NCBI GenBank assembly: GCA_035651755.1
Contig: DASRFA010000011.1
Span: forward strand, 62,001-126,000
Length of the DNA: 64,000 nt
Source: DASRFA01 sp035651755
GTDB taxonomy: Bacteria > Desulfobacterota > Binatia > UBA12015
Direction of reading: 5' to 3'
Positions 52,919 to 61,322 of the stretch are shown one piece after another (position 1 is the stretch's first letter; the number at the start of each line of letters is the position of its first letter). The notes under the pieces are model-generated. The model was not told the origin of the DNA. It made no database searches and saw nothing but the letters and a program-made list of their open reading frames with translations. The position numbers and the translations under genes were made by a program.

Positions 52919-53763
52919 AGCGGGCTCGGCCGCGCGAGCGCGCGCCGGAGCGGCGGGAAGCATCCGCGCTCCGCGCGCCGCGGCGCGCCGGCTCCGTCGT
53001 CGCGCTCACGGCCGCGCGCCGGCCCGGGCGCCTCAAGATGAAGGACCTCGAGCGCTCGACCGGCGTCGGGCGCGAGACCATCCGCTTCTACATCCGCGAG
53101 GGTCTCTTGCCGGAGCCCGACCGGCCTTCGCGCAACGTCGCCTGGTACGACTCCTCCTTCGTCGAGCGCATCCGCCTCATCAAGGACCTGCAGGGGCGGC
53201 GCTTCCTCCCGCTCCACGTGATCAAGGCGATCCTCGCCGGCGAGGCGGCCCCGCGGCCGGCGGAGGTGCAGACGCTGCTCGATCTCGACGGCCGCCTCTT
53301 CCGCACCGCCGGCATCGACCCCGAGCGGCCAGCGGAGACCGTCGCCGCGCTCGCGCGCCGCACCGGGCTCTCGCGGCGGGAGATCCACCGCCTCGCCGAG
53401 GCGTCTGCGATCGCGCTCGAGACGCGGCGCGGGTCGGCGTGGGTGGCCGGCGGGTCGGTGCGGCTCGTCGAGCTCTGGGCCCAGCTGCGGGCTGCCGGAT
53501 ACCGCGAGGAGCTCGGCTTCGTTCCCGAGAACCTGGCGCTCTACGTCGACACGATCCGCTGGCTCGCGCGCGAGGAGCTGCGCATGTTCACGCGCGGCGT
53601 GACCGGACGCGTCGACGGCGAGCGCTCCGCCGCCATGGCGGAGGCGGGCATCGAGCTCGTGAACGAGATGATCGCGGTCCTCCGGAAGTCGATCCTTCTG
53701 CGGTACATCGCGGAGGGGAACGTGCCGGAGGACGAGCGCGATCGGGAGGTCGAGCGGGGCTGA
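52915..53763 (+). CDS. MerR-family transcriptional regulator
   Basis: A 282-residue regulator with a basic N-terminal extension of about 40 residues, then the MerR winged helix (LKMKDLERSTGVGRETIRFY, YIREGLLPEPDR, SSFVERIRLIKDLQ). The C-terminal part is a helical effector region without the Cys pattern of metal sensors. An internal ATG near 53038 is a possible alternative start. Coupled to the diiron gene, it probably controls that promoter. Confidence 0.85.
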   Translation: MKRARPRERAPERREASALRAPRRAGSVVALTAARRPGRLKMKDLERSTGVGRETIRFYIREGLLPEPDRPSRNVAWYDSSFVERIRLIKDLQGRRFLPLHVIKAILAGEAAPRPAEVQTLLDLDGRLFRTAGIDPERPAETVAALARRTGLSRREIHRLAEASAIALETRRGSAWVAGGSVRLVELWAQLRAAGYREELGFVPENLALYVDTIRWLAREELRMFTRGVTGRVDGERSAAMAEAGIELVNEMIAVLRKSILLRYIAEGNVPEDERDREVERG

Positions 53764-53829
53764 TCTCGGCGCGCGTCGCGACGGTCGGCGTGGGGATGTG
53801 CGCGCGTCGAGCCGCGAGCGCGCGAGCGG

Positions 53830-54636
53830 CTACGCGCGCGCCGCTTCGTTCTCGCCCTGCCAGCCGCTCGCGGGCGGCGACCCCGCCTCCTCGTCGTCGC
53901 GATTCGCGACGATGATGCCTTCCGGGTGCGCGACGTGCGGCGGGTCGATCCCGAGCCGACGGCGCACCTCGTCGAGCGGCTGCGGAAGCAGCTCCTCGTA
54001 GGGCGCGAGCGGAAGCTGGGCGGCGCGCCGGCCGCGGCGCCACGCGCGATAGAGGTAGCGCTGCCACGAGAGGCTCGGCGCCTTCGGACCCTCCACCGCG
54101 GCGGCGAGGACGATCAGCGCGATCCCGGCGCTCGGGATCTGGCCGTAGGTGAACGCGAGGTTCGCCGCCTCGCCGGCCTCGTCCATCCCGTAGCCCGTCA
54201 AGACGTGCCAGAGGTCGTGCATGTCGCGCAGGCGGTCGCCGAAGTACTGCCGATCGGGATCGTCGGCGGTCGGGCTCGGATTGCGCTCCGACGCCATCTC
54301 GTCAGCCGCGACGAGCCCGTCGGCGGTGAGCCCGCCCGAGTCCATGAAGGCGAGGTAGGCGCGGCCGAACGATCCCTCGGGCAGCGCGCGCAGGCGCTCG
54401 CGATCCGACAGCGCCGCGATCAGCGACGGCTTCTCCGCCAGGAGCCGGCGGCCGGCGGGGTTCGCGGTGAAGCGCTGGTATTGGCGCTCGTAGCTCGGTC
54501 CGGCGAGCGCATCGATGATCTCGAAGACCTGATCGGTGCGCTGCGGGTCCGCCATCAGGGAGCGGAGCGCGGTCCAGGCGCGCTTCCACTCGCGGGTTCG
54601 GTACGGCGCGGGCGCCGGAGTCGTCATGGTGTCCAT
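53830..54636 (-). CDS. Coq4-like ubiquinone biosynthesis protein
   Basis: A 268-residue protein with the Coq4 signature HDxxHx11E exactly met: H140, D141, H144 and E156 in HDLWHVLTGYGMDEAGE. Coq4 coordinates a metal and is required for oxidative decarboxylation of coenzyme Q precursors. The start ATG at 54636 has GAGGATAAG just upstream. It may serve quinone or quinone-like synthesis. Confidence 0.88.
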   Translation of the reverse strand: MDTMTTPAPAPYRTREWKRAWTALRSLMADPQRTDQVFEIIDALAGPSYERQYQRFTANPAGRRLLAEKPSLIAALSDRERLRALPEGSFGRAYLAFMDSGGLTADGLVAADEMASERNPSPTADDPDRQYFGDRLRDMHDLWHVLTGYGMDEAGEAANLAFTYGQIPSAGIALIVLAAAVEGPKAPSLSWQRYLYRAWRRGRRAAQLPLAPYEELLPQPLDEVRRRLGIDPPHVAHPEGIIVANRDDEEAGSPPASGWQGENEAARA

Positions 54637-54680
54637 CTTATCCTCGCGGCGGGGTTCGCGAGAGCGTCGCTCGGCGGTGC

Positions 54681-54866
54681 TCAGTGCGAGGTCGCCGGCC
54701 GGAGCGCGGGCGCCCGGTCGGTCGCGCCGGCGAGCAGCCGGTGTCCGAGCTGTCCGAAGGCGACCATCGCGGCGGCTGCGACGATCGCGGCCACCAGCGC
54801 GACGCCGAAGGAGAAGTCGAACGAAATCGCGGCCTCGGGCAGGGAAGAGATCAGCATCGTCGTCAT
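54681..54866 (-). CDS. Small single-TM protein
   Basis: A 61-residue protein starting MTTMLISSLPEAAISFDFSF, with one membrane helix (GVALVAAIVAAAAMVAFGQ) and a basic tail. GCAGGAGGACG precedes the ATG. A sigma-54-like site lies 27 bases upstream. No family recognised. Confidence 0.6.
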   Translation of the reverse strand: MTTMLISSLPEAAISFDFSFGVALVAAIVAAAAMVAFGQLGHRLLAGATDRAPALRPATSH

Positions 54867-54892
54867 GGCAGCGTCCTCCTGCGGGTACGCAA

Positions 54893-54908
54893 AGCAGCGC
54901 GCGTGCCA
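54893..54908 (-). promoter_or_regulatory. Candidate sigma-54 promoter for the small TM gene
   Basis: On the minus strand TGGCACGCGCGCTGCT, almost identical to the site at 8359, with GG and GC ten bases apart. The predicted start lies near 54882, 16 bases before the ATG at 54866. Confidence 0.5.
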
Positions 54909-55040
54909 CCACGCAGGCGGCGGCCGCGCCGCGAGAACTCCAGCGTTTTTTGGCGTTCGGACCGCCGAGGGCGGCATGATCCGGACTGCAGCGGCCGCAT
55001 GGCGCGGATGGCGGTGGTGCGGGCGGCGGGCCGGCTCGGG

Positions 55041-55940
55041 TCAGAGATGGCGGAGGAACCAGTCGACGGCGAGCTTCGCTGCCGTCCCGAAATGCGGATC
55101 ATCGTACGGGGCGAAGTGTCCCGCCGGGAGGACCGCGAGCTGCTTCGGCGCGCCGGCCCGGTCGACGGCCGCGCGCGTGAGGTCGATCGGCAGGAAGTCG
55201 TGCTCGGCCGCGACCACGAGGAGCGGCGTTGGCGCGATCCGGTCGATCCAGCGGAGCGGCGAGTACTCGAGGAGGCGCTCGACCGATCGCATCGTCACCT
55301 CGTTCCGCCAGCGCGCCGCGCGGTCGCCGAAGCTGTTGAACCAGCGCCACCCATCTTCCCCGGGGATGGCGGCTCCAACCTCGCCAGAAGGCGCGACGAC
55401 GGGGACCATCTCCGGCGCGCCGCCCGCGTAGATGCGCTCGCGCTCCGCGATGAGCGCGACGACCGTCTCCGCGCGCGCCTCCTCGCCGTTCATGCGGCCG
55501 AACGTCTCCCAGCCGTCGATCAGCGGGACCTGCGAGACCACCGCCTTCACGCGCCGGTCGAGCGCGGCCACCATGAGGACGTGCGCGCCGCTGTAGCTCG
55601 AGCCCCAGATTCCGATGCGGTCGGGGTCGACGTCGGAGCGGCTCCGGACGAAGCTGATCGCGTTCCGGTAGTCCGCGATCTGCGCGTGCGGGTCGAGGTC
55701 CTGGCGCGGCTCGCCGTCGCTCGAACCGAGCCCGCGGTAATCGAAGACGAGGCTCGCGAAGCCGGCTTCCGCGAAGGCGTCGGCGAAGCGGTCGAGCGCC
55801 ATCTCCTTCACGGCGGAAAATCCATGCGCGAGGACGATCGCGGGCGACCGCGTCGCCGCGCCCCCGCTCCCGCTCGGCGGGCGCGTCCACCAGCCGCGGC
55901 ACGTGACACCCTCGCTCCGGAACTCGACGTCTTCGCGCAT
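55041..55940 (-). CDS. Alpha/beta hydrolase
   Basis: A 299-residue hydrolase. AIVLAHGFSAVKEMALD, the DYRGLGSSDGEP segment, nucleophile Ser in GIWGSSYSGAHVLM, acid in VVAAEHDFLP and His in LPAGHFAPYDDP form the triad. Similar to the DUF1100/dienelactone-hydrolase-like serine esterases and X-Pro dipeptidyl-peptidase-like proteins. Substrate unknown. Confidence 0.88.
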   Translation of the reverse strand: MREDVEFRSEGVTCRGWWTRPPSGSGGAATRSPAIVLAHGFSAVKEMALDRFADAFAEAGFASLVFDYRGLGSSDGEPRQDLDPHAQIADYRNAISFVRSRSDVDPDRIGIWGSSYSGAHVLMVAALDRRVKAVVSQVPLIDGWETFGRMNGEEARAETVVALIAERERIYAGGAPEMVPVVAPSGEVGAAIPGEDGWRWFNSFGDRAARWRNEVTMRSVERLLEYSPLRWIDRIAPTPLLVVAAEHDFLPIDLTRAAVDRAGAPKQLAVLPAGHFAPYDDPHFGTAAKLAVDWFLRHL

Positions 55941-56013
55941 CGCCGTCTCCCCACTTCGCGTGTTTCGCAGGTTGCGGTCGGCGTCAATGGCCCTCTCGCG
56001 GCCGCTGTGGGAT

Positions 56014-57003
56014 TCAGTCGCCGACCAGCGGCGGAACCGGCTCCGCGGCCGGCGACGCCGGATGCGGCGCGCGCACGAACGTGACCACGCCCACGACGAC
56101 GAGCGCGAGCCCGAGCCATTGCCGCGCGGTCGCGACCTCTCCGAGCAGGAGGAAGCTCGCGCCCAGCGAGAGGACCGGCGTCGACGGGACGACGATCGCC
56201 GTCGTTCGCGCGAGGTCGAGCCGGACGAGCGCCGCGTACCACGCGAGCGTCCCCGCGTAGCTCAGGACGACTCCCTGCAGCGCCAGCACGCCGAGGATCG
56301 GCGCGACCGTCGCCATCGGAGGCGGGCCGCCGCCCGCGAGCAACGCCGCGGGCGCCAGAAATGCGGCGCCGAAGAAGTAGCGCGCCGCGGTGAGCAACGG
56401 CGGCGCGGCGTCCGGAAGCGCGCGCGCCACGAACAGGTGCGAGGCCTGCCAGCAGAGCGGCGTCGCGAGCAGGAGCCAGACGCCGGTCGACGCGCGCAAG
56501 CCCTGCGCGCCGATCGCGAGCGCGACGCCCGCGACGATCGCGCCGATCGCGCCGGCGCGCGCCGCCGTCGGACGGTGGCCGAGCACCATCCACGCCCCGA
56601 GGAGCGCGTACACCGGCTCGACCTGAAGGCAGAGCGCCGTCTCGATCGCGCTCGCGCGACGCGCGCCAGCGTAGAAGAGCCAGAACGTGACCGCGGTTCC
56701 CAGCAACCCGAGAAGCGCGAGCGCGGGAATCCGCCGGCGGTCGAACAGCTCGCGCAGCTCGCCGCGCGCCGCGAGGACCGTGACCGCGGCCGCCGCGGCG
56801 AACGCGCTCGTGAGCGCGGCGACGACGGGCGGCGGGAGCGCGTCGGCCGTGATCTTCGCGATCGCCGGCACGAACGCGCCGCCGAGCGCGCAGAGCGCCG
56901 CGCACGCGAGGCCGATGACCTCGCTCCGGCGATCCGGCGCGCCCCTGCCGAGCGCAGCCGGCTTCGCTGCGCGTGCGGCCGACCGCGCCGTTCGTTTTCG
57001 CAT
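56014..57003 (-). CDS. EamA-type DMT transporter
   Basis: A 329-residue protein with about ten TMs in two EamA repeats (TFWLFYAGARRASAIETALC; SYAGTLAWYAALVRLDLART). It exports small metabolites; the substrate cannot be assigned. The first 20 residues are Arg/Ala-rich and cytoplasmic. Confidence 0.85.
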   Translation of the reverse strand: MRKRTARSAARAAKPAALGRGAPDRRSEVIGLACAALCALGGAFVPAIAKITADALPPPVVAALTSAFAAAAAVTVLAARGELRELFDRRRIPALALLGLLGTAVTFWLFYAGARRASAIETALCLQVEPVYALLGAWMVLGHRPTAARAGAIGAIVAGVALAIGAQGLRASTGVWLLLATPLCWQASHLFVARALPDAAPPLLTAARYFFGAAFLAPAALLAGGGPPPMATVAPILGVLALQGVVLSYAGTLAWYAALVRLDLARTTAIVVPSTPVLSLGASFLLLGEVATARQWLGLALVVVGVVTFVRAPHPASPAAEPVPPLVGD

Positions 57004-57092
57004 CGGCTCCGTCCCGCCACCGTACCACGCACTTGGCGCGGGCCGCGTCGCGTGCTCTCTTCCCGTGGAAACGCGACGCGAGGAGGTCCACG

Positions 57093-57581
57093 ATGGCGAG
57101 CTTCCACGACTTCGAGATGAAGACGATCGACGGCGAGCAGCGCTCGCTGGGCGAGTTCCGCGACAAGGCGCTCCTGGTCGTAAACGTCGCCTCGCGTTGC
57201 GGGCTCACGCCACAGTACCAGGCCCTCCAGAAGCTCCACGACGAGCTCGCGCCGCGCGGCTTCGCGGTCGTCGGCTTCCCGTGCAACCAGTTTGCGGGCC
57301 AGGAGCCCGGAACGGATTCCGACGTCAAGCAGTTCTGCGAGACCCGCTACGGCGTGACCTTCCCGCTGTTCTCGAAGGTCGACGTCAACGGCGCGTCGCG
57401 TGCTCCCGTCTACGGGTGGCTCACCTCCCAGGCGACCGCGCCCGACGGCCCGGGCGACGTCAAGTGGAACTTCGCGAAGTTCGTCGTCGACCGCCGCGGC
57501 AACGTCGTCGCGCGCTTCGACCCGACGACGACGCCGGACGCGCCGGCGCTGCGGGAGGCGATCGAGAAGGCGCTCGCGTAG
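57093..57581 (+). CDS. Glutathione peroxidase (Cys type)
   Basis: A 162-residue thioredoxin-fold peroxidase. Catalytic C36 in NVASRCGLTPQY, Gln/Asn in GFPCNQFAGQEPG and Trp in WNFAKFVVDRRG form the conserved site. It reduces H2O2 and lipid hydroperoxides with glutathione or thioredoxin. RBS GAGGAGGTCC before the ATG. Confidence 0.93.
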   Translation: MASFHDFEMKTIDGEQRSLGEFRDKALLVVNVASRCGLTPQYQALQKLHDELAPRGFAVVGFPCNQFAGQEPGTDSDVKQFCETRYGVTFPLFSKVDVNGASRAPVYGWLTSQATAPDGPGDVKWNFAKFVVDRRGNVVARFDPTTTPDAPALREAIEKALA

Positions 57582-57595
57582 CCGTCCCGCACGGC

Positions 57596-58321
57596 TCACT
57601 GCCGGCGAGCGACGACGCGCCCGACGAGGGTCGCGATCACCACCGCGAGGTAGAGCTGTCCCACGATCGCCTCCAGGCCCGTCGTGAGCCGCGCGAGGGG
57701 CGTGACGGGGACGACGTCGCCGAAGCCGACCGTGGTCACCGTCATGGTGCTGAAGTACTGAAAGAGGGCGATCAGCGCCGAGTTGGAGCGCTCGGAGAGC
57801 GCCGGACCATCCGCGTGATAGGAGCCCGGGAAGAGCGCCTCGAGAAGTCCGTGAGCGCGCGTGAAGACCGTCAGGATGATGAGGAAGCCGCAGAGCGCGC
57901 CGACCACGGCATCCCTCTCCGTCGTCGCGGGGCGGAAGACCTCGCGCAGGACGACCACGAGGATCCAGAGCGAGAAGGCGCCGATCAAGGAATCGAGCAG
58001 CACCCGATTCAGCCGCGGATCGACCGTCCAGAGTCGCGCTTCCAGCGAGAACGCGAGCGCGACGACGACGATTCCGAGCAGCAAGGTGGTCCGGTTCGCG
58101 CTCAGCACGTAGAGGCCGGCGCACGCCAGACCGATGCGGGCGACGCGCTCGAGGGTCGCGGCCGCGAGCGTTTCGCCCGCGAGCCCGTTCACCACGTAGA
58201 GAAGGACGGCGGCTCCAAGGAGCAGCGGGAAGGATCCCGGCTGCACCTGCGAGCGCACCGCTCCGAGCGCCCGGCGCGCTCGACCTCGCTCGTGCCGCTC
58301 CGCCTCGCGGGAAGTGCGCAT
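57596..58321 (-). CDS. Two-pore-loop-type potassium channel
   Basis: A 241-residue channel with five to six hydrophobic segments and selectivity filter TTVGFGD (196-202) between pore helix and final TM. No cytosolic RCK or cyclic-nucleotide domain. ATG at 58321 lies after GAGG; the longer frame adds an Arg-rich region. Divergent from the TetR gene with an 83-base gap that holds its operator. Confidence 0.85.
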   Translation of the reverse strand: MRTSREAERHERGRARRALGAVRSQVQPGSFPLLLGAAVLLYVVNGLAGETLAAATLERVARIGLACAGLYVLSANRTTLLLGIVVVALAFSLEARLWTVDPRLNRVLLDSLIGAFSLWILVVVLREVFRPATTERDAVVGALCGFLIILTVFTRAHGLLEALFPGSYHADGPALSERSNSALIALFQYFSTMTVTTVGFGDVVPVTPLARLTTGLEAIVGQLYLAVVIATLVGRVVARRQ

Positions 58322-58368
58322 CGACTCGCAGCCTCTTTGCACGGCTCGGCCTCCAACGGCCACCTGGG

Positions 58369-58398
58369 TTGACGAACGAATGTTCGTTCGACTATGAG
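58369..58398 (+). promoter_or_regulatory. Promoter with TetR operator between -35 and -10
   Basis: TTGACG (58369-58374, -35) and TATGAG (58393-58398, -10) with an 18-base spacer that contains CGAACGAATGTTCGTTCG (58373-58390), a perfect 8-bp inverted repeat with a TG centre. Repressor binding here would block RNA polymerase. The predicted +1 is about 58405, which is also the best GTG start, implying a leaderless message. Confidence 0.7.
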
Positions 58399-58404
58399 CG
58401 CCGC

Positions 58405-59112
58405 GTGGCCGTTCGCGCGGTGAAGAGGCGCGCGCCGCGCGAAACCCGCGGCGCCGAGGTCGCGGCCGACGCGACGCCATCGACCCGCGAGCAGATCCTC
58501 GACGCCGCGGAGCGGCTCTTCGCCGCGAAGGGAATCGACGGCGTCGCGGTGCGCGACCTCGCGCGCGAGACCGGGCTCACGGCGTCGAGCCTCTACAACC
58601 ACTTTCCCGGGAAGCAGGCGCTCTACGACGCCGTGCTCGAGCGCGGCCTGAAGCCGATCGTCGAGATGACGGCGGAGACCTGGCAGGCCGGACCGCTGAA
58701 GCCCGATCGCATGCGCGACATGCTCGATCGGCTGATCGACCACCTCTCGGCGCACCTCCACTTGCCACCGCTCCTCCAGCGCGTGCTCCTGGAGGAGGCC
58801 GGTCGGGCGGACTCGCGGCTCGCGAGCTGGGTGCGATCCCTCACGCGGCCGGGCATGAAGCTCGTGCGCGAGGCGGCGGGCGCGGCCGGCTGGGAGGAGG
58901 ACGAGATCCCCCACCTCACGCTTGCGCTTTTCGGCCTCACGTACTCCTATTTCATCAACGGCAGCGCGGCGCACGCGATCGAAGCTGCCATGCCGGAGCC
59001 GTTCACGCCGCGCGCGCTCGCCATTCAACGACGATTCCTCGAAAAGGCGACGATGCGGCTGCTCGCGCCGCGCCCGCGCGGCGCCGAGCGTGCGAGGAGA
59101 CCCACGCGATGA
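58405..59112 (+). CDS. TetR/AcrR-family repressor
   Basis: A 235-residue regulator: helix-turn-helix TREQILDAAERLFAAKGIDG, VRDLARETGLTASSLYNHFP, then a helical ligand-binding domain. GTG at 58405 is preferred because an upstream TTG at 58369 would lie inside the operator. Its stop overlaps the first DUF35 gene by ATGA, so it is the first gene of the acyl-CoA operon and probably autorepressed. Confidence 0.9.
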   Translation: MAVRAVKRRAPRETRGAEVAADATPSTREQILDAAERLFAAKGIDGVAVRDLARETGLTASSLYNHFPGKQALYDAVLERGLKPIVEMTAETWQAGPLKPDRMRDMLDRLIDHLSAHLHLPPLLQRVLLEEAGRADSRLASWVRSLTRPGMKLVREAAGAAGWEEDEIPHLTLALFGLTYSYFINGSAAHAIEAAMPEPFTPRALAIQRRFLEKATMRLLAPRPRGAERARRPTR

Positions 59113-59573
59113 CGAGCAGGATGCCGACGACCGAGCCGATGAGCGCTCGCATGACGGTCCAGTTCCCGTACAAGCACTCGACGGGAGAGGTGACCGGGCG
59201 CTTTCTCGCCGGCTTGAAGGAGCAGAAGAAGATCTGGGGCCGGCGCGTGTCGCGCCAGGGCGTCGTCGTCCCGCCGAACTCGTACTCCGAGGTCGACGCC
59301 AAGGACGGCGGCGAGTGGGTCGAGGTGAAGGACGAGGGGACGGTCACGGCCGTCGCCGAGGTGCGCCACCCGGTCGAGCACCTTCACCCGAGCGACCAGC
59401 CCTTCGCCTTCCTGCTCGTGAAGCTCGACGCCGCCGACACCGCGCTCGCCCACATCGCGACCCGCGACCTCGACCGCATCGAGGTCGGCAGCCGCGTCAA
59501 GGCGGTGTGGGCGCCCGACGACCAGCGCACCGGCACGATCAAGGACATCCTTCGCTTCGACCTCGTCGGCTGA
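59109..59573 (+). CDS. DUF35 OB-fold protein, Zn-ribbon cysteines lost
   Basis: A 154-residue DUF35-type subunit. The zinc-ribbon region (KIWGRRVSRQGVVVPPNSY) has no cysteine, unlike typical members; the OB fold (VAEVRHPVEHLHPSDQPFAF, LVKLDAADTALAHI) and SRVKAVWAP end are intact. DUF35 proteins form complexes with thiolase-fold enzymes. First of two DUF35 genes. Confidence 0.82.
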   Translation: MTSRMPTTEPMSARMTVQFPYKHSTGEVTGRFLAGLKEQKKIWGRRVSRQGVVVPPNSYSEVDAKDGGEWVEVKDEGTVTAVAEVRHPVEHLHPSDQPFAFLLVKLDAADTALAHIATRDLDRIEVGSRVKAVWAPDDQRTGTIKDILRFDLVG

Positions 59574-59668
59574 CGACGGGCCGGAGCGCTCCCGCACCAA
59601 TCGGCGCGCGGCGCCGCGCCTCGGGGCGAGCACCGCCGCGCCGCCGAAACGATCGAGGAGACCCACCG

Positions 59669-60169
59669 ATGAACGAACCGCCGAAGGAGCGCATCAAGTA
59701 CGTCCAGGCGGACCTGAACCTGCCGTACCACTACTACGCCGGCGACTACCGGGCGCTCTACCTGCGCGCGCTCAAGGACAAGAAGATCCTCGGCTCGAAG
59801 TGCAGCAAGACGGGCAAGGTCTTCGTGCCGCCGCTCATGAACTCGCCCGAGAGCTTCGCGCCGTGCGAGGAGATCGTCGAGCTGCCCGACCGAGGCATCA
59901 TCACGACCTTCTGCGTCGTGAACGTCCCGGTTTACGGGCGCGACCTCGAGCTCCCGTACGTCGTCGCGTCGATCGCGCTCGACGGCGCGGCGCTCTCGAT
60001 CTACGGCCTCGTCCAGGAGTGCAAGCCGTCCGACGTGCGCATGGGGACGCGCGTCGAGGCCGTCTGGAAGCCCGACGGCGAGCGCCAGGGTGACCACACC
60101 GACATCAAGTACTTCCGCCCGACCGGCGAGCCCGACGCGCCGCTCGAGAGCTTCATCCACCGGCTCTAG
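59669..60169 (+). CDS. DUF35 OB-fold protein with degenerate Zn-ribbon
   Basis: A 166-residue paralogous subunit. GSKCSKTGKVFVPP keeps one cysteine where CxxC is expected, and a second single Cys follows in FAPCEE, so zinc binding is doubtful. OB-fold segments PVYGRDLELPYVVASIALDG and RVEAVWKPDGER are clear. It is followed 20 bases later by the first thiolase-like gene. Confidence 0.82.
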   Translation: MNEPPKERIKYVQADLNLPYHYYAGDYRALYLRALKDKKILGSKCSKTGKVFVPPLMNSPESFAPCEEIVELPDRGIITTFCVVNVPVYGRDLELPYVVASIALDGAALSIYGLVQECKPSDVRMGTRVEAVWKPDGERQGDHTDIKYFRPTGEPDAPLESFIHRL

Positions 60170-60188
60170 GCCGGACTCGGAGGTTCGC

Positions 60189-61322
60189 GTGAGCCAGCTG
60201 AGAAACGTCGCGATCGTCGGCTTCGCGCAGGCGCCGATCGTCGCGGCCGACGAGCACCACACGGCGTCGGAGATGCTGTATCCCGTCGTCAAGGCGGCGC
60301 TCGCGCAGTGCGGGGTCGAGCGGAAGGACATCGACTACCAGTGCGCCGGCTCGTCGGACTACGTCGACGGGCGCGCCTTCAGCTTCAGCCAGGCGATGGA
60401 GGTGATGGGCGCCTGGCCGCCGGTGCAGGATTCGCACGTCGAGATGGACGCGGTGTTCGCGGCGCATCTCGTGTGGGTGAAGATGCAGGCGGAGGAGTGC
60501 GACAGCGCGATCGTGTGCGGCTTCGGGAAGTGCTCGGAGGGGAGCGCCGCGCACGTGCTGAACCTGCAGCTCGATCCGTTCTACCACGCGCCGATCGGGC
60601 TCGACCCGGTCTCCACCGCCGCGCTGCAGGCGAGCGCGACGATGGCGCGCATGCGCGTCGACGACGCGGCGCTCGCGGAGATCGCCGCGCGCAATCGAGC
60701 CGCCGGCGCGAAGAACCCGGACACGCAGCTCCGGAAGCCGGCGACCGCGGCCGAGCTGCAAGCGACGCCGTGGGCCGTCAAGCCGCTGCGCGAAGGGTAC
60801 CTGCCGCCGGTCGGGGAGACGGCGACCTGCATGATCCTCGCCGCCGCAGGCAAGGCCGAGAAGCTCTGCGACAAGCCGGTCTGGATCCAGGGCGTCGATC
60901 ATCGCATCGAGCTGCAGGCCATCGGTGCCCGCGACCTGACGCGGAGCGCGAGCGCGAAGCTCGCCGCCGAGAAGGCGTTCGCGATGGCCGGGCTCGGCGG
61001 CGCGCGCGAGGCGGACGTCGTCGAGCTCGGATCGACGAATCCGGTCGAGGAGCTGGTGCTGCGCGAGTCGCTCGGGCTTCCGTCCGGGCTCCAGGGCAAC
61101 GGCGGTGGCCCCGTCGTGAACCCGTCGGGCAGCGCGCTCTGCGGGAACCCGCTCATGAACACGGGCCTCCTCCGCCTCGCCGAGGGCTTCCGCCAGCTCT
61201 CCGGTCGCGCCGGCGAGCGGGCGGTGTCGGGGGCGAAGCGCGCCGTGGTGCACGCGGCGGCGGGCCATTGCCTGCAGCAGAACATCGTCTGGGTGCTCGG
61301 CACCGAGCGGAGGTGGTCATGA
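60189..61322 (+). CDS. Thiolase-superfamily protein 1, catalytic residues replaced
   Basis: A 377-residue SCP2/thiolase-fold protein. Starts at GTG 60189 after GGAGG. The usual CxSG nucleophile position reads VEMDAVFA and the GHP motif reads GNPLMNT (catalytic His to Asn). ENPVEELVLRE-type surface and VVNPSGSALCGN remain. It would not be a normal thiolase. ATGA overlap with the next subunit. Confidence 0.82.
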   Translation: MSQLRNVAIVGFAQAPIVAADEHHTASEMLYPVVKAALAQCGVERKDIDYQCAGSSDYVDGRAFSFSQAMEVMGAWPPVQDSHVEMDAVFAAHLVWVKMQAEECDSAIVCGFGKCSEGSAAHVLNLQLDPFYHAPIGLDPVSTAALQASATMARMRVDDAALAEIAARNRAAGAKNPDTQLRKPATAAELQATPWAVKPLREGYLPPVGETATCMILAAAGKAEKLCDKPVWIQGVDHRIELQAIGARDLTRSASAKLAAEKAFAMAGLGGAREADVVELGSTNPVEELVLRESLGLPSGLQGNGGGPVVNPSGSALCGNPLMNTGLLRLAEGFRQLSGRAGERAVSGAKRAVVHAAAGHCLQQNIVWVLGTERRWS

